Source: Phycisphaerae bacterium (GTDB lineage Bacteria; Planctomycetota; Phycisphaerae; UBA1845). From it: 64,000 nucleotides of DNA. A program made the position numbers and the translations under genes. Shown piece after piece: positions 25,450-37,896 of the stretch; the stretch's first letter is position 1, and every line of letters begins with the position of its first letter. The DNA is taken from assembly GCA_029260135.1 (NCBI GenBank), contig JAJDDV010000132.1, forward strand, positions 1-64,000, given 5' to 3'. Under the pieces are notes generated by a model. The model made no database searches. It was not told the DNA's origin and was given only the letters and a program-made list of their open reading frames with translations.

Positions 25450-28400
25450 ATGGTCTTCCAGCGCAAGCTTTCTTGGCCGTTGGTCGGTGCATTCATTTCG
25501 TTGCTTTTACCGCTGCAACTCGTGTTGGAGGTAGATGCGTCACCGCCGTCCGCATCAAGCGGGCGCAGACTTGCCACGCCTGGGCCGCCTGTCCATGCCG
25601 ACGTAGTGAAAAATGAGGCGAACTCGTTCAATGGACGCGCAAAGGAGGAAGGCCTCAGCACCGAATCAGCTACGTGCACGTTTGACCACGAGTGTGATGA
25701 TTGCAGTGCCTGCACGGTCGACCGTTGTGTGGGCGGCACCTGTCTCAACGCACCTCGGGACATCTGCGCATCCTGCAGTGACGGGTCGTTCTGCAACGGT
25801 CCAGAGATTTGTGACGTCGATGGCAACTGTGCGCCGAGCGCGCTCAGGCCGTGCGATTACGATCCCGGAGAAATCTGCGACGAAGAAGGCGGTCCGATCG
25901 GAACGGGCGGTTGCCCGACCCCTTGTACCATGGACGCCGAATGCGACGACGCGCTCGAGTGTACGGGCATGGACGTCTGTGCCCTGCAGGAATGCGTCGG
26001 CGGGAGCAATGCGGGTACAACGTGCACTTCGGACACCGACTGTGACACGGCCGGCGGAGGATTCTGCGGTGGCGTATGCCGAAGCCCGGATCCGCCGTGC
26101 GGCGCAGTCGAGGCGTGCATGGAAGACTTCTGCGACATCGGCGGTCTCGGACACAGCTTCGGCGATCCGTGTGCGAGCGACGCCGACTGCGGCCCGGGAG
26201 GACACTGCACTGTCGGTGCCGGCTGCGTGATGCGAGGACGCTGCTGCACCGACGATGGATCCGGCGATTTCCTGGTTTGCTCTCGTGCCAGCCGGACGGA
26301 CTGTGATGCGGTCGGAGGCCGCTGGTTATTCGTGGGCGATGATCCACGCACGGTGTTCGACGAAGCGAACTGCACCAACCCGGCACCGTCGACCGCGTCG
26401 AACGCGGGCGAGCATTTTCAGTGCCCACACTACAGCGCCGGAATCGCGTCGGCGGGTGTGCCTGGAACCAGCATCGGGCCGATTGCGTTTGCCAACTGCG
26501 CGGCGATTCACGAACTCGGTGACGATTATGTTATCGCGGGTGCGGATGCGGGCAACGAATTCATCGAAGTGAGGACTGTCCGTTACGTCGGCGGCTTCGA
26601 GTCAGTCGGCATCCAGGGCGACCCGTCCGACGTACGGCTTTCGTTCTATGATACAAGCGGCGCGTTGACTGCGGAAACGACGTCCAACGCCCTTTGTGAT
26701 GACTCAACACAGCTTTGCATGCTCCCCACATCGGGCGGCCTCATCGTACCCGCGCGTGGATGGATGACGATCTCGGCGTCAGTTCAATACGCACCATTCG
26801 GGCGCCATCATTGGGTGAGCACCGACGCCGTCGACACCGGCGCGAATGACGACACACAGCTTTGGGTCAACGGCGGTCCGGTGGCCGCGTCCACGGTTCT
26901 TCCGCCCGGGGCGCCCGGTATCCTGGCGTTCGAAATCGTCGGCAACATCGTCCCCTCACCGCTTGGCGCATGCTGCAACTCCGACGGTGCCCTGTGCAGC
27001 GAACAGCTTCCGTGGGCGTGTGAACTGGCCGGCGGTGTCTTCCTCGGCGCCGGAACGACCACATGTACTCCGATGCCCTCAGCCTGTATGACGTCGGCCT
27101 GCTGCGACTCGGTCAACGGAACGTGCGCAGAGGTATCGGGCGGCGTCTGCAGTGATACGGGTCAGCCCTGCCTGAGCGACGCAGATTGCGGTGGTATGAC
27201 CTGTCAGCCGCCCTGCCCCGCCGGCACGATCAGTCAGGGGTTCGGCACGAGTTGCTCTCCCAACTTGTGCGTGCAGCCAGACCTGATGGGCTATGACACT
27301 TGTGTCGAAGCAGGCCTCTCCTTCGACATGCCGCATTTCGTGGTCGTGGGGATGAGTGCGTGCGCGTCGCTGGTTGCGACGATCTCGGGCGACAATCTCG
27401 CTGCCACCTTCGGTGACAATCCCGGTTCCTGCGAGGCGCCCATCTTTTTTCCCACCGGCTTGACGCAAGATCGCGGGTGGTGGCATGCGTTCGAGACGAT
27501 CGGATGTACTAACGTGCGCATCGACTTCTGCGGCACGCAGGATCGAACCGGCCAGGCGAAACAGCCCATCTGGGCAAACCTCTGGGACGCGTGCGACCCG
27601 TGCGGTGCGACGATAGCCTCGTCGATTGTCGGCGGCGTCCCAGACGGAGGTTGCGTCGGTTCGCCTGACGCGGCAGAAGGGGGCGGCGGCCCGTTTTGCG
27701 GGGGCGGTGATTCGTGGGTGACGTTTGGCCCGCTCCCGACAGGTACGTACTGGTATCCGGTGCACACCGCGCCGGGCGGAACCTGGGGGCCCTATCAGAT
27801 GCACATCACCGCCTCGGCGTGCCCGAAGGCGGCGTGCTGCTTGCCTGAAAGACTTTGCGTGAAGGGGGATGACTCGTTAGTTTATAGTGGGGCTGGAGAC
27901 CCGATACCGTGCGTTGACGACATGGGCTGTTCGGCGCAGCGTTTCTGCGATAACAACGCAGATCAAGTCTGCGTGAGCGATGCAGAGTGTCCGGCCTGCC
28001 TCGGCGGACCGACACCAGGTGCAGCCTGCTTCGTCGATTCCAATTGCGGTGCAGGCGGAACGTGTAAAGGCACTTCGACCTGCCGCGCAGCCACTTGCGA
28101 GCACTGTGCCGTTGCGAACGAGCTGGATTGTGACGCGCTGGACGGCAAATGGAACGGCTTCGGCTCGACACGAACGCAATGCCCCGGCGGTCAGTGCGAG
28201 CAGGGAACCTGCACGGGCGGCAACGACGACGGATTCCCGTGCGATCCCACAGGATCACAGCCGCAGACATCGTGCGCGTCCGGCGTTTGCGACATCGGCG
28301 CCTGCTGCCTGGGGCTCGGAAACTGCGAGGACCGCGCTGTCCCCGTGGCGCCCTGTAACACAGCCGACCCGGCCACCTGCATGAATCGCGCTCAATGCGA

Positions 28401-30876
28401 AACGGCACCGACAAACGTCTTCACCGGCGGTGCCGGATGCGACGACCCGCTGACACCCTGCAACGTCTGCGAGCTCGTGGGAACCGGAAACTGTCAGTAC
28501 CCGCTCGGCGCCGGTTTTGCATCGATGAGTGATCTCACCGCCCCGGGCAACGCCGTCGTGTCGGCCGACGACTTCGTGCCGAATGGTGACACGCTCACCC
28601 GGTTGTGCGTATGGGGGACGTACATCGACCCGTCGGCACCCGGGGTACCCGGCGATCAAGGCTACGAGCAATTCAGTTGCGTCGGCATGACTTCGGATCA
28701 CTTCCGAGTTCGAGTCTTCAAGTCCGACGACAGCACATGGACCAGCGGGCTACCCGGGACCCTGGTCGGACAGTCCCAGGTGACCGGCGCGAACATCGTC
28801 AAAGGCCCGGAGCCAAACACTGCCTTTGAGAGAACGTTTGGGATTGTCATGCAGGGGTATACGCTGACGCTCGACTGGCCGATCACCGGGCTCGTGCCCG
28901 GCGAGAGGCACTGGCTGGAGGTGGCGAACAACACGCAATCGCCCGAGGGCAACACCTGTTTCTGGCATTGGGCGCAACACATGCCCGTGGACCGGGACGC
29001 CCAATCCGTTTCCGGGATCAGTCCGATGGGCGGCGCCCCCGACGACGTGCTCGCGCGTCCGTCCGTCTACATCAGGGGGAGCGAACGCGGGGGTGCGGAT
29101 CTGGCGTTCTGCCTCGGCGCCGCGGACGGCCCTCTCGACATCGTCTCACCCCAGGCCGACACAGCCGCCTGCTGGACCTGCGGCGACGACTACACTTCTC
29201 CTCAGTGTAGTGTCACGACTCTTCGACAGTGCATCAAAGACGAGGGCATGTGGGATCGAGACGATCCATCGTGCACCTACTACGGGCCACCACACCAACC
29301 GCATGATTTTTGCGCATCCTACACGTTTTCGAACAAAATCGCGGCGCGTCAGAGCACCTGCGGCGACGGCGTGCTCGATCCCGGAGAACAGTGCGACGAC
29401 GGCAATCTCATTCCCAACGATGATTGCGACAATACTTGTCGGATTGTGTGCCCGGCAATTGATCCGCCATCGATCGGTGCACTGCAGGCCACCGACGGAC
29501 TCTACGCGTTCGACAACGCCTGCGCCAACAACGATGGTCCAACACTCGTACGGGGTGAGGGTGCTGATTTCGCCATGGACGGCGACATGTGGTTCGAATA
29601 CACGTCGAAGCATACCGGCATGATCACCGCCAGCATGTGCGCTACGCAGTCCGGATGGACGCAGGACGGGTACGTCGGGATGGACGGGGCCCTCGCCATG
29701 TACCACGAATACGAAACGCGCTGCCAGAGCGGCATCAACAAGGGAGCGGTTTGCTTCTGCTCGGGAATTCCCCCGAAACAGCGGTGCATTGATACGGTTC
29801 AGTGTCCGCCCTGTATTGGCCATAATGACCCTCCCGGTTGCATCGACTTCGACCCCTTTGACCCGCTGGTCCACGGGCTCTGCCAAAACGAGTGCCCTTG
29901 TCCCGGGCCTTATTTCGGGCTCCATCCGTGGCAAGTTGGTTACGGGGCCGACGAGACCTGCAACGGCATCGCCGACTCCGGTAGCGGGTATATCGAACGC
30001 GTCGTCTTTCCCGGCGAATGCTACCTGATTCGCGTCGGGGCCTGGCTGCGTTGGGGCGGAATGTCGCACACTCGCGGCCGCGGCCTGCTCGATCTTTCCT
30101 CCAATCTCGAGAGCCCGCCATTCCCGACGAGTATGGCGGAGGTGGAACTCGGCACCGACCGATTTGGCAACATAGCGCCGTGGTACAAGCCGCGCATGCT
30201 CTCGTTCCTCGGCGGCGACGCCGGCCGCTCTCAAGCGGTTCGCGTCACGTTCAAACAAATGCCGCCGGGATGGGAAGCGTGGAACGGCGTTCAGTTGTTC
30301 GTTCAAGAACCTTGGCTTGGCAGTGAGGTTCCCGGCGTGAGCTTCTACGATCCTCCCGACCCGGGCGATCCTGCGATTCAGGTGGCCGAGCTCGATTGCA
30401 CTCCGCACTTTAGAGACTGGTCGTCGCTGGGCGTCGTACACGTCTTTCACCCGGCCTTTGCACCAAGCAAGCTCTTGTTCCCGGCAGGTCCCGTAGGCGA
30501 CCTGGCGCTGTATGACGTTCAGATCATCGATGAGACTTGTAGCCGCCATGTCGAGTATTGCTACAGTGATCCGCTCGAAGTCCGGGCTGCCGCCTGGTCC
30601 GACGTCGTCTCTTTGACCAACGGCGAATGGCGCGCCCCCGACGACAATGTCAGCGTGGCCGACACGGTGGCGATGGCGCAGAAGTTCATGGGTGAGGACA
30701 ATGCACCGACCAAAGCCACCATGTCGCTGCTTGGCGTGACGACCGGTCCGGGTCCGGCGCTGGACGGCAAGATCTCCATCAGCGAGTTGGTGGCCGTGCT
30801 CCAGGCATTTGGTGACGTTACGTATCCCTACGATCCGAGCATGATCCCGCCGCCACCTGGGCCTTGCCCGCCGTGA
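25450..30876 (+). CDS. Giant cysteine-rich secreted protein, paralogue A
   Basis: 1808 residues with AAGGAG seven bases before ATG 25450 and a signal peptide (WPLVGAFISLLLPLQLVLE). Residues about 75-280 are short Cys modules (CDDCSACTVDRCVGGTC, ASDADCGPGGHC). Repeated GACC/SACC-type modules and beta-sandwich-like segments follow. Near residue 1303 is a DUF4215-type repeat (CGDGVLDPGEQCDDGN). The last 230 residues form a module shared with two other giants here, including KPRMLSFLGGDAGRSQAVRV and an EF-hand-like LDGKISISELVAVLQAF. It ends in PPPPGPCPP. It is homologous along its length to the 47970-53246 gene but carries an extra Cys-rich insert of about 49 residues near residue 825. Likely surface or matrix protein; function unknown. 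Confidence 0.85.
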   Translation: MVFQRKLSWPLVGAFISLLLPLQLVLEVDASPPSASSGRRLATPGPPVHADVVKNEANSFNGRAKEEGLSTESATCTFDHECDDCSACTVDRCVGGTCLNAPRDICASCSDGSFCNGPEICDVDGNCAPSALRPCDYDPGEICDEEGGPIGTGGCPTPCTMDAECDDALECTGMDVCALQECVGGSNAGTTCTSDTDCDTAGGGFCGGVCRSPDPPCGAVEACMEDFCDIGGLGHSFGDPCASDADCGPGGHCTVGAGCVMRGRCCTDDGSGDFLVCSRASRTDCDAVGGRWLFVGDDPRTVFDEANCTNPAPSTASNAGEHFQCPHYSAGIASAGVPGTSIGPIAFANCAAIHELGDDYVIAGADAGNEFIEVRTVRYVGGFESVGIQGDPSDVRLSFYDTSGALTAETTSNALCDDSTQLCMLPTSGGLIVPARGWMTISASVQYAPFGRHHWVSTDAVDTGANDDTQLWVNGGPVAASTVLPPGAPGILAFEIVGNIVPSPLGACCNSDGALCSEQLPWACELAGGVFLGAGTTTCTPMPSACMTSACCDSVNGTCAEVSGGVCSDTGQPCLSDADCGGMTCQPPCPAGTISQGFGTSCSPNLCVQPDLMGYDTCVEAGLSFDMPHFVVVGMSACASLVATISGDNLAATFGDNPGSCEAPIFFPTGLTQDRGWWHAFETIGCTNVRIDFCGTQDRTGQAKQPIWANLWDACDPCGATIASSIVGGVPDGGCVGSPDAAEGGGGPFCGGGDSWVTFGPLPTGTYWYPVHTAPGGTWGPYQMHITASACPKAACCLPERLCVKGDDSLVYSGAGDPIPCVDDMGCSAQRFCDNNADQVCVSDAECPACLGGPTPGAACFVDSNCGAGGTCKGTSTCRAATCEHCAVANELDCDALDGKWNGFGSTRTQCPGGQCEQGTCTGGNDDGFPCDPTGSQPQTSCASGVCDIGACCLGLGNCEDRAVPVAPCNTADPATCMNRAQCETAPTNVFTGGAGCDDPLTPCNVCELVGTGNCQYPLGAGFASMSDLTAPGNAVVSADDFVPNGDTLTRLCVWGTYIDPSAPGVPGDQGYEQFSCVGMTSDHFRVRVFKSDDSTWTSGLPGTLVGQSQVTGANIVKGPEPNTAFERTFGIVMQGYTLTLDWPITGLVPGERHWLEVANNTQSPEGNTCFWHWAQHMPVDRDAQSVSGISPMGGAPDDVLARPSVYIRGSERGGADLAFCLGAADGPLDIVSPQADTAACWTCGDDYTSPQCSVTTLRQCIKDEGMWDRDDPSCTYYGPPHQPHDFCASYTFSNKIAARQSTCGDGVLDPGEQCDDGNLIPNDDCDNTCRIVCPAIDPPSIGALQATDGLYAFDNACANNDGPTLVRGEGADFAMDGDMWFEYTSKHTGMITASMCATQSGWTQDGYVGMDGALAMYHEYETRCQSGINKGAVCFCSGIPPKQRCIDTVQCPPCIGHNDPPGCIDFDPFDPLVHGLCQNECPCPGPYFGLHPWQVGYGADETCNGIADSGSGYIERVVFPGECYLIRVGAWLRWGGMSHTRGRGLLDLSSNLESPPFPTSMAEVELGTDRFGNIAPWYKPRMLSFLGGDAGRSQAVRVTFKQMPPGWEAWNGVQLFVQEPWLGSEVPGVSFYDPPDPGDPAIQVAELDCTPHFRDWSSLGVVHVFHPAFAPSKLLFPAGPVGDLALYDVQIIDETCSRHVEYCYSDPLEVRAAAWSDVVSLTNGEWRAPDDNVSVADTVAMAQKFMGEDNAPTKATMSLLGVTTGPGPALDGKISISELVAVLQAFGDVTYPYDPSMIPPPPGPCPP

Positions 30877-31011
30877 CCGGTGCATGCACTCCTGCGCCGC
30901 AACTGACAGGATCGTGGCACTGTGTGTTCGCGACGTGTACGACGGATTGCCGCCCAAGACTCCGACAAACCGCTCCGGAGTCTTGGGTTCTGTTTACTTG
31001 TCGCGCGCATT

Positions 31012-34000
31012 TCACGGTGCGGCGCTGGTTGCCGTCTTCGGCGGCGCGAACGGATAAGGCTCACCACCAAAGGCGGTGAGAACCGCTACCGTATCACTGA
31101 TCGTGATCTTACCGTCGACGATCGGCGAGGGGCTCGTGAACACACCTAGGAGGTCCATCCTCGTCTTGGAAGGTGCGCCGGGCGTCCCGGAGAACTTCGC
31201 GAGCATTCCAATCAAGTCAAGCACGCTTACCAGGCCGCACGTACTGTCCGGGCAGTGGGAATCTCGGATGCACGCCTGCCCCTGGTTTGTTCCGCCCGCG
31301 CAAATCGTCTCGGTCGCTACCCATTGACCGGCTTTCAAATCCACGACATCGCCCCACTTGGCGGTTCCGATGTTCAGTGACGGCGAAAAGCTCTCCGGGT
31401 TGGTCAGGTCGCAGCTGATGTCGACGAACTGGATTCGATATACCGCATGCGGGATGATCAATTCGCCGCGGACGTGAACGAATCCGGGATCATCACCCCA
31501 ATCCCGAAACGCCGGTGTATCCGTCAAGGTGGATGAGAGGAAGCTGTTGGCCCCACAGGACCAGGTCGCTGTACAGGGATCGTCATAGCCGCGAGCGCCC
31601 GCCTCGCTGTACTCGATCGGTGCACCGACCCACAGGGTGGAACCGTTCAGCGCCGCGAAGGCGCCGGGAAGATTGAGGAAGGTCACGCGGACGGCCCGCG
31701 ATCGTCCCGGATCGCCCCCTCTGAATGAGAGCATCCGGTTCTTGATGTTCGTCACGAGCGTACCGGCGGCGTTTTCGAGTTGCTCTGGCAGTGGAGCGGC
31801 CGGTGCGCAATCTGGATCGCACGGTCCGTAGAGCCCGTCGCAGTCGTCATCCCACCCGTCGTTGCAGCTGCACTCGGTCGCCCCGCAATCCGAATCGGCA
31901 TCGTCGGTGCATCCGTCGCGATCGTTGTCTACGCCGTCGCTGCAGCAGGTTGCTTCACTGATCGCGAGACAATCCGGATCGCACACGTCGACAAGGGCAT
32001 CGCCGTCGTTGTCTTCGCCATCGCTGCAGCAGCCAAGCTCGGTGCCCGGATTGCAGTCCGGATCACACAGATCGATCAGGCTGTCGCCGTCGTTGTCTAT
32101 CCCGTCGGCACAGCAATTCGCTTCGGTGGTATCCGGATGTGTCGTCCAGTTGCAGTCTGCCGCGTCGGCGCAGTCGATCGATCCGTCGCAGTCGTTGTCC
32201 AAGCCGTCGGTGCAGTCACTCTCCGTTCCTCCAGGGCAATCCGAGTCATTCCTGTCAACACAGCCATCGCTGTCGTTGTCCACACCGTCTCCGCAGCATC
32301 CCCACTCACTGCCCTGGTTGCAGTTGGGATCGCACAGGTCAATAAGTCCATCGCCATCGTTGTCCAGAGAGTCGCTGCAACATGTCGGCATTCCCTCTGG
32401 GCAGTCGACCTCGCGGCCGCCGCAGTCCGAATCGAACAGGTCGACGGCAAGATCTCCGTCATTGTCCTCGCCGTCCGCACAGCAGCCGGACTCGCTCATC
32501 GTTCCGCAATCCGCGCTGTCGGCACAATCAATGAGCCCGTCGCAGTCGTCATCGCGCATGTTAAAGCAGTCCGACTCTGTTCCTCCGGGGCAGTCTGCAT
32601 CCGTGTCGTCGAGACAGCCATCACAGTCGTCGTCGATCCCGTTGGAGCAGTATCCTGACTCTGTCAGCAGGTTGCCACAGTCCGTGTCGCATGCGTCTGT
32701 CCATCCGTCACAATCGTCATCGATGCCGTTGTCACACAGCCCGGATTCGGTCGCCAGAATGCAATCAGGATCGCTGCAATCGACCCGTCCGTCACAGTCA
32801 TTATCCAGGCCGTCGGTACAGTCGGCTTCCGTTCCTCCCGGGCAATCCGAATCTCCGGAGTCTACGCATCCGTCACAGTCATTGTCCACGCCGTCGGTAC
32901 AGTCGGCTTCCGTTCCTCCCGGACAATCCGAATCGTCCCAGTCCATGCATCCGTCACAGTCGTCGTCGAGACCGTTATCGCAGGTTTCCGCAAGGGTCGC
33001 GGCGCTGCAATCAGGATCGGCACAGTCCGTAAGACTGTCGCAGTCGTCGTCGACACCGTTGGCACAATCGTTCTCCGTTCCGCCGCACTGCGCCGACGCC
33101 GCGTCGACGCAACCTAGCTCGGTGTTGGCGATGCCGTCGTAGCAGCATTCAATCCCAACTCCGCCCTGAAAATTGCAGTTCTCATCTGCGCAGTCGACGA
33201 GACCGTCGCAGTCGTCGTCGCGACCGTTCGTACAGTTGCTCTCCGGACCCGGACAGTCGTTGAAATCGCAGCCGTCGATCAGGCCGTCGCAGTCGTCGTC
33301 GCGGCGGTTGGAACAGAATCGTTCGACTCCACCGCAATCAGCGTCCGTACTGTCGTCGCATCCGTCGCAGTCATCATCGATTTCGTTTCCGCAGATCTCC
33401 TGGGGCGGCGTTGTGCAGTCGGTTGGGCATGTGCAGAATGTCTCGCCGGCGGTGCAGGTACCGTCTCCGCATCCGGTGTCGTTTCCGGATGCTGTATCGA
33501 CGGCTGCGGAGGTCATGTTGTTGTCTTCGTCGAACTCTTCGATGGCTCCGTCCGGATCGACCACAGCGAACACGTCGACCGCCTCCTGCGACACGCCGTC
33601 CACGTTCCATGCATAAGACACGTCGCGATAGGCCCCCGGTCGGATGATCTGGGTAATAGTATCTCGCATGAGCTGTGGCCCGTTTTCGGGGTCATCTCTG
33701 CGAAGCACCCAGTCAACGTTGGTGACGGGCCCGAGCCCGTCGTTGCTGACCCGCAAGGTGAAGATCCGCACGGATTCTGCCTCCTGGACGCCCAGCGATG
33801 TCGGGACGAGGTCCGGTTTTCCTTGCGGCGTGAACTGAGCCTCGTTGTTCCCCACATTTTGGTCAAGATCTGTGGCGGAGCCGGCGACGGGTTCGAGCTT
33901 CACGTAGATCGTGGGCGGGCTCGATGACTCGGTGGACGGCACGGTCCAATCGACGCTCACGTCAACCTGGTCGCCACCCAGCAGCAGGTCGATCGAGACG

Positions 34001-37000
34001 GGGGCGCCGATCTCGTTGCCCGGTTCGGGAGATCCGAGGTAGAAGGTCGCCTTCCATAGAATCGTGGGAATCACCGCGAGGTTCCTGACCGTCGCGACAA
34101 TCGAAGCGGTCTGACCGGCTTTGGGATTCGGCGGTGAGAGGACGATCTCCAGAGGGTCAACCGACGGATCGGCGCGCGGTTCACTCAGTGTGGCGGGCGC
34201 GTCCACCTTGTCGATGGTATGTTGGACAACATAGAGGTCCGTCTGCCCCCGAACCGGAACGTTGTCGATCTCAATGTCTTCGCCGTCCACCGTTACCGTT
34301 CGGGTCGTGCGCTGCGTCTTGGCCTTGTTGTAGATGGCCACCAGATTCAAATCGCCGGTGGACGGGACCAGGACCGGGGAAATCCCCTGTTCCATACTGT
34401 CGTCACAGGTGAGGCGTTCGGGTAGCGACCATTCTCCGTTCCCCGTCGCGACATTGTTCGGAACGAAGAAGGACCACCACATGTCGACGAGGTCTTCGCT
34501 GGCATCCTGCCAGACCATCGCGAGGCTCCCGGCCGGTCCGGTCAGGAGCTCAAAGTCGAGTGGCCCCGTCCTTCCTTCCGACTCGAGTGTCGAGATGAGC
34601 TGCTTGTTGCTGAGGGCAACAGCGGACGTATCCGACGTCCAGGTCACGTGCGCGCGATACACGCCGGGGAGATCCACCCCATCCACAGCTTCCAGGCCGT
34701 CACGGTACCAGATCACAAGAGGTTGACCGGTCACGTCAAAGGCGATCTGCGGATTGCCGTCTGCAACGGGCTTGTTGTTCGGGTCGTCCGGGTTGTCCGG
34801 GTCGTACGGGTCGTTGGTCAGATTGGTGACCGCACCGTCCCAAGTTCCGTTGCGATACGTCACGCAAAACAGGTCGTAGTTAGCGAGTGTCGCCGGGTCC
34901 ACGCCGTCCGTGACCCCTGTGTACACCAAAACAGCGTTCGTACCGTCGAAGGCCAGCGCGCTCTCGGCGATCGCTCCGGCCGCCGCGGGTATCTCCACGA
35001 CGGCCGGAGGCCACGGCGGGCTGTCGACCGACTGATCGTACAAAGCCGCAAAGAGCGTGTTGTTGGCGCTGGCCGATCCCATCGCGTCACTTCCGGAATT
35101 CTGAACCCACGTCATCATCGACTTTTCACCGGCGGAAGCCACCCGAGGCGTCCGATCCAGACACGACGCGCAGGCGTCGTCCGCACCCGTACCGCTAAGC
35201 TGTGCGACGTCCCATGTCGTCGGTGAGGCGACGTCAAAGCGTGCCACGGTGATGTCCATCTTCTCCTTCAGATCGCCCATGCGGCACTCCTCGATGATAC
35301 AGCGTTCCTCGCACCAGTCCGGACAGTGATCGCGGCAGGCCTGTGGATCATCGTCGTTGTTGCACGCGGTCTGACAGTCGGACTCGCACGGATCCGTGCA
35401 GGCTGTCGTCGTACTGCAGGAGGCGTCACTGTCTTCCGGTTCGACCAGAAGTCCGGCGAGGTCTTCCCATACGATGATTGCCTTGCCGCCGGTCAGCGAG
35501 GCGAGTTGAGGGTTGAAGTCGGCGGTTCCGTCGTCCTCGACCGCGATCGGATCCGTCCAGGCGCCGGCGGCGGTGTCGGTCAGGTCGGTGTTGTCCCTCG
35601 TCGAGAACCGCAGTTCGGTTCGATTGGACGGGCTTCGTGCAGGAATGTTGTTGTCATAGACCCATGCAGCCAGCAATGACGGTGTGGTTCCATCGATCAC
35701 CGCGATTTCGGGCGTGGAATAGTCGAACACGTTTTCCTGCAGTGGGATCTCCCACGTGCGACTCGTCGGCGAGCAGGCCTGTGGGAGGTTCGCTGGAGGC
35801 GGGCCTGCATTGAAAACGGCGTACGATTCAGGTGGGTCAACGTAGCATCGAGGCATCACACCCAGCGTACCGAGCTTCGGGTCGTTCCCAGGCGACCAGG
35901 ACTTGTTGCCCATCAGTTTCCAGGTGTACTCGAGGACGGGGAAGTTATAGCTGAACACCCATACGATGACTCGGACACCGCCGGCCATAAAGAGCTTCAG
36001 TTCATCCAACGCGCTCTCGCCCTGATCCGCGTCGTAAGGCCAGGACAGCGTCAGTCCGGCGCCACCGCCCAAGTAGCCTTCCACGGCCACCAGGTCCCTC
36101 ACGCCGGTCCCGATCGCGGCTTCCGCATAAGGAAAGGGGTCGAGCGCGAGCGTTCCCTTCCACATCGGGTCGCCCTCGTCACTCCACGAGTAGATGTCGA
36201 GTGAGCCCGTCAGGCCGAGTGTCACATGCCCTATGAAGTAGCAGGGAACGCCGGCGAACGTGAAGTAAATGGGCTTGGGCGGGACGTCGGCGTCGGCGGT
36301 GGCGCTGAGGCTCACGCCGCCGCCGGGCCACCACAAGTTCGTGCCGTCATCATAGCGCCAACTCAACTGTCCGCCGATGGCGACGCTGAGTTCATAGCCG
36401 GCGATCTTGGTCTTCTTGCCCGGTATCGTGCCTGTTTTCTCTGTCAGTGGAACGGATATTTTCAGCGTTGTGGCTTCCCCGCTGCCATCGACGGTGGCCG
36501 ATGTGTCCCACATCTGGGCGAACTTGAACGCGCGGTTTCCGAAGAGAGGCTTGGAATCCGGGACGTTGTCGGCACCGGGCGCACTCTTGTCGAGGTTTTT
36601 CTTTGCGGCACCCATCGATGGCGTCGTGTACTTGAGCGTTTGGTGGCTGGATGCGAGGGGATAGAGAAGCGGACTGAGGATTCCCGGTGGCGGCCAAGCT
36701 GCTTCGAGATTGGCCATGTATGTGCTCGTTGTAACGCTGCTTTCGATGGCCGCCACAATGAGCGTCTCGCCCCGGTTGAACAAGGGAAGACAGGGCACGC
36801 CGCTACCACAGGGTGGGCGAGGCGGCCCGAAGATAAACGGGCGGAATGCGTAGCATGGATCCTCCGAGCAGGCGTGTCGGTATATCACGTCGTAGTGACC
36901 GGTGTTCTCCGGATCCGCAATTCTCCATTCCAGATCGCCTGTGGCGGCCGGATTTTCCCAGTCAACGACAGCCAGGAACAGCTCGGGAAGTGGCGGCATG

Positions 37001-37896
37001 AGGGGCAGTCCCGACGAAACCAAGTAGTACGCGCGCTCCGACGGCCCGGAGAACGCCCCGCGAACATCCACGACACTCGATGCTGCATTTCGCGAAAGGC
37101 TGACCTCTTGGGCTACCACGTCGACGGATGTTGAGGAGTCTTCCCGAACCAGAACGCTCTGGATGACCCTGTAGTGACCGGGTGGAATGACCGTGAGCGT
37201 GTACTTGCCGGGGTAGAGATTGTAGACACCCGGGAGGAAATCGAACTTTCCGCTGCCGTCCGTGGTTGTGGCAGCGAGGAACTCATCCCTCTCCAGTGTT
37301 AGGGACGCCAACGGGATTCCGCCGCCGGAGAGGAGGCTGCGAACCGTGCCGAGCACCCGTCCCTCGCTGCCGCGTTCGACATTGTTCAATGTGAGCGGTG
37401 TGGGGGTCGTTACGCTCCCGTCGGTGTCGACGGCAACCACGTGAATCGTTGCCTGACAGCGTTCGACCGCGGTGTCCGGCCAATCGATCGCCGTATTCCA
37501 CGTGATCAACCGCTTGGTTCCATTGAGCACGAACGGACCGACATTTCCGAAGACGGAGGGTTCGTCTACCCGTGAGCCGCCCAAACGAAGCTCGACCTGA
37601 ACCTCGTAACCGAGCGGAGAGGCAGGATCATCCGGCGGGTCCGACGCCAGGTCGTAGGTGATGTCCACCAACCGGCTGGCGTCCTGCCGCTGATACGCGG
37701 CGACGTTGGTCACGGTCGGCACGGCCATCGCTCGCGGCGATGCAACGATGAAGACGCTACACAACATGATCGCCGCGGTCGTGGCATTCCTGTGAGCGTG
37801 CGGATGATGTCCTGGAGGATCGGTGCGAGGCGACGCGGCTTCGTCCCGTCGAAGCGGAACGACGGCATCTGTGAAGGCGGGCGTGATCTTGCGCAT
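31012..37896 (-). CDS. 2294-residue secreted protein with CARDB domains and MopE-type metal-binding repeats
   Basis: The start at 37896 has GGAGA upstream; the hydrophobic export segment ([18 protein letters not shown]) begins about 40 residues in, a long signal region. Early residues contain a fibronectin-like and a carboxypeptidase-regulatory-like part. Residues about 400-1200 form a large, mostly beta region; it includes a Cys-rich loop rich in CxxxC motifs. Two CARDB-like domains lie at about 1235-1490. Residues about 1500-2030 hold 18 repeats of the DGxDNDCDGxxDxxDxDC type. The last 240 residues are the module shared with the two other giants ([19 protein letters not shown]). Probably an exported, calcium- or metal-stabilised surface protein. 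It runs convergent to paralogue A. Confidence 0.85.
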   Translation of the reverse strand: MRKITPAFTDAVVPLRRDEAASPRTDPPGHHPHAHRNATTAAIMLCSVFIVASPRAMAVPTVTNVAAYQRQDASRLVDITYDLASDPPDDPASPLGYEVQVELRLGGSRVDEPSVFGNVGPFVLNGTKRLITWNTAIDWPDTAVERCQATIHVVAVDTDGSVTTPTPLTLNNVERGSEGRVLGTVRSLLSGGGIPLASLTLERDEFLAATTTDGSGKFDFLPGVYNLYPGKYTLTVIPPGHYRVIQSVLVREDSSTSVDVVAQEVSLSRNAASSVVDVRGAFSGPSERAYYLVSSGLPLMPPLPELFLAVVDWENPAATGDLEWRIADPENTGHYDVIYRHACSEDPCYAFRPFIFGPPRPPCGSGVPCLPLFNRGETLIVAAIESSVTTSTYMANLEAAWPPPGILSPLLYPLASSHQTLKYTTPSMGAAKKNLDKSAPGADNVPDSKPLFGNRAFKFAQMWDTSATVDGSGEATTLKISVPLTEKTGTIPGKKTKIAGYELSVAIGGQLSWRYDDGTNLWWPGGGVSLSATADADVPPKPIYFTFAGVPCYFIGHVTLGLTGSLDIYSWSDEGDPMWKGTLALDPFPYAEAAIGTGVRDLVAVEGYLGGGAGLTLSWPYDADQGESALDELKLFMAGGVRVIVWVFSYNFPVLEYTWKLMGNKSWSPGNDPKLGTLGVMPRCYVDPPESYAVFNAGPPPANLPQACSPTSRTWEIPLQENVFDYSTPEIAVIDGTTPSLLAAWVYDNNIPARSPSNRTELRFSTRDNTDLTDTAAGAWTDPIAVEDDGTADFNPQLASLTGGKAIIVWEDLAGLLVEPEDSDASCSTTTACTDPCESDCQTACNNDDDPQACRDHCPDWCEERCIIEECRMGDLKEKMDITVARFDVASPTTWDVAQLSGTGADDACASCLDRTPRVASAGEKSMMTWVQNSGSDAMGSASANNTLFAALYDQSVDSPPWPPAVVEIPAAAGAIAESALAFDGTNAVLVYTGVTDGVDPATLANYDLFCVTYRNGTWDGAVTNLTNDPYDPDNPDDPNNKPVADGNPQIAFDVTGQPLVIWYRDGLEAVDGVDLPGVYRAHVTWTSDTSAVALSNKQLISTLESEGRTGPLDFELLTGPAGSLAMVWQDASEDLVDMWWSFFVPNNVATGNGEWSLPERLTCDDSMEQGISPVLVPSTGDLNLVAIYNKAKTQRTTRTVTVDGEDIEIDNVPVRGQTDLYVVQHTIDKVDAPATLSEPRADPSVDPLEIVLSPPNPKAGQTASIVATVRNLAVIPTILWKATFYLGSPEPGNEIGAPVSIDLLLGGDQVDVSVDWTVPSTESSSPPTIYVKLEPVAGSATDLDQNVGNNEAQFTPQGKPDLVPTSLGVQEAESVRIFTLRVSNDGLGPVTNVDWVLRRDDPENGPQLMRDTITQIIRPGAYRDVSYAWNVDGVSQEAVDVFAVVDPDGAIEEFDEDNNMTSAAVDTASGNDTGCGDGTCTAGETFCTCPTDCTTPPQEICGNEIDDDCDGCDDSTDADCGGVERFCSNRRDDDCDGLIDGCDFNDCPGPESNCTNGRDDDCDGLVDCADENCNFQGGVGIECCYDGIANTELGCVDAASAQCGGTENDCANGVDDDCDSLTDCADPDCSAATLAETCDNGLDDDCDGCMDWDDSDCPGGTEADCTDGVDNDCDGCVDSGDSDCPGGTEADCTDGLDNDCDGRVDCSDPDCILATESGLCDNGIDDDCDGWTDACDTDCGNLLTESGYCSNGIDDDCDGCLDDTDADCPGGTESDCFNMRDDDCDGLIDCADSADCGTMSESGCCADGEDNDGDLAVDLFDSDCGGREVDCPEGMPTCCSDSLDNDGDGLIDLCDPNCNQGSEWGCCGDGVDNDSDGCVDRNDSDCPGGTESDCTDGLDNDCDGSIDCADAADCNWTTHPDTTEANCCADGIDNDGDSLIDLCDPDCNPGTELGCCSDGEDNDGDALVDVCDPDCLAISEATCCSDGVDNDRDGCTDDADSDCGATECSCNDGWDDDCDGLYGPCDPDCAPAAPLPEQLENAAGTLVTNIKNRMLSFRGGDPGRSRAVRVTFLNLPGAFAALNGSTLWVGAPIEYSEAGARGYDDPCTATWSCGANSFLSSTLTDTPAFRDWGDDPGFVHVRGELIIPHAVYRIQFVDISCDLTNPESFSPSLNIGTAKWGDVVDLKAGQWVATETICAGGTNQGQACIRDSHCPDSTCGLVSVLDLIGMLAKFSGTPGAPSKTRMDLLGVFTSPSPIVDGKITISDTVAVLTAFGGEPYPFAPPKTATSAAP
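31806..33395 (-). repeat. Eighteen-fold Asp/Cys coding repeat
   Basis: Within the 2294-residue protein I count 18 units such as [18 protein letters not shown] and [18 protein letters not shown], about 20-30 residues each. They match the putative metal-binding (MopE-type) repeat, with acidic spacing like calcium loops. Units near the C-terminal end more often read DNDGD than DDDCD, so the array has two flavours. The antisense strand is open over much of the array, a composition effect. Confidence 0.85.

Noticed and set aside
29146-30957. 603-codon minus-strand open frame
   Set aside because: It lies fully antisense within the giant paralogue A gene and has no recognisable domain.
31862-33142. 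426-codon plus-strand open frame, Ser/Gln-rich
   Set aside because: It is antisense to the Asp/Cys repeat array; GAC/GTC-rich repeats leave the opposite strand open. No signal, motif or ribosome-binding site.
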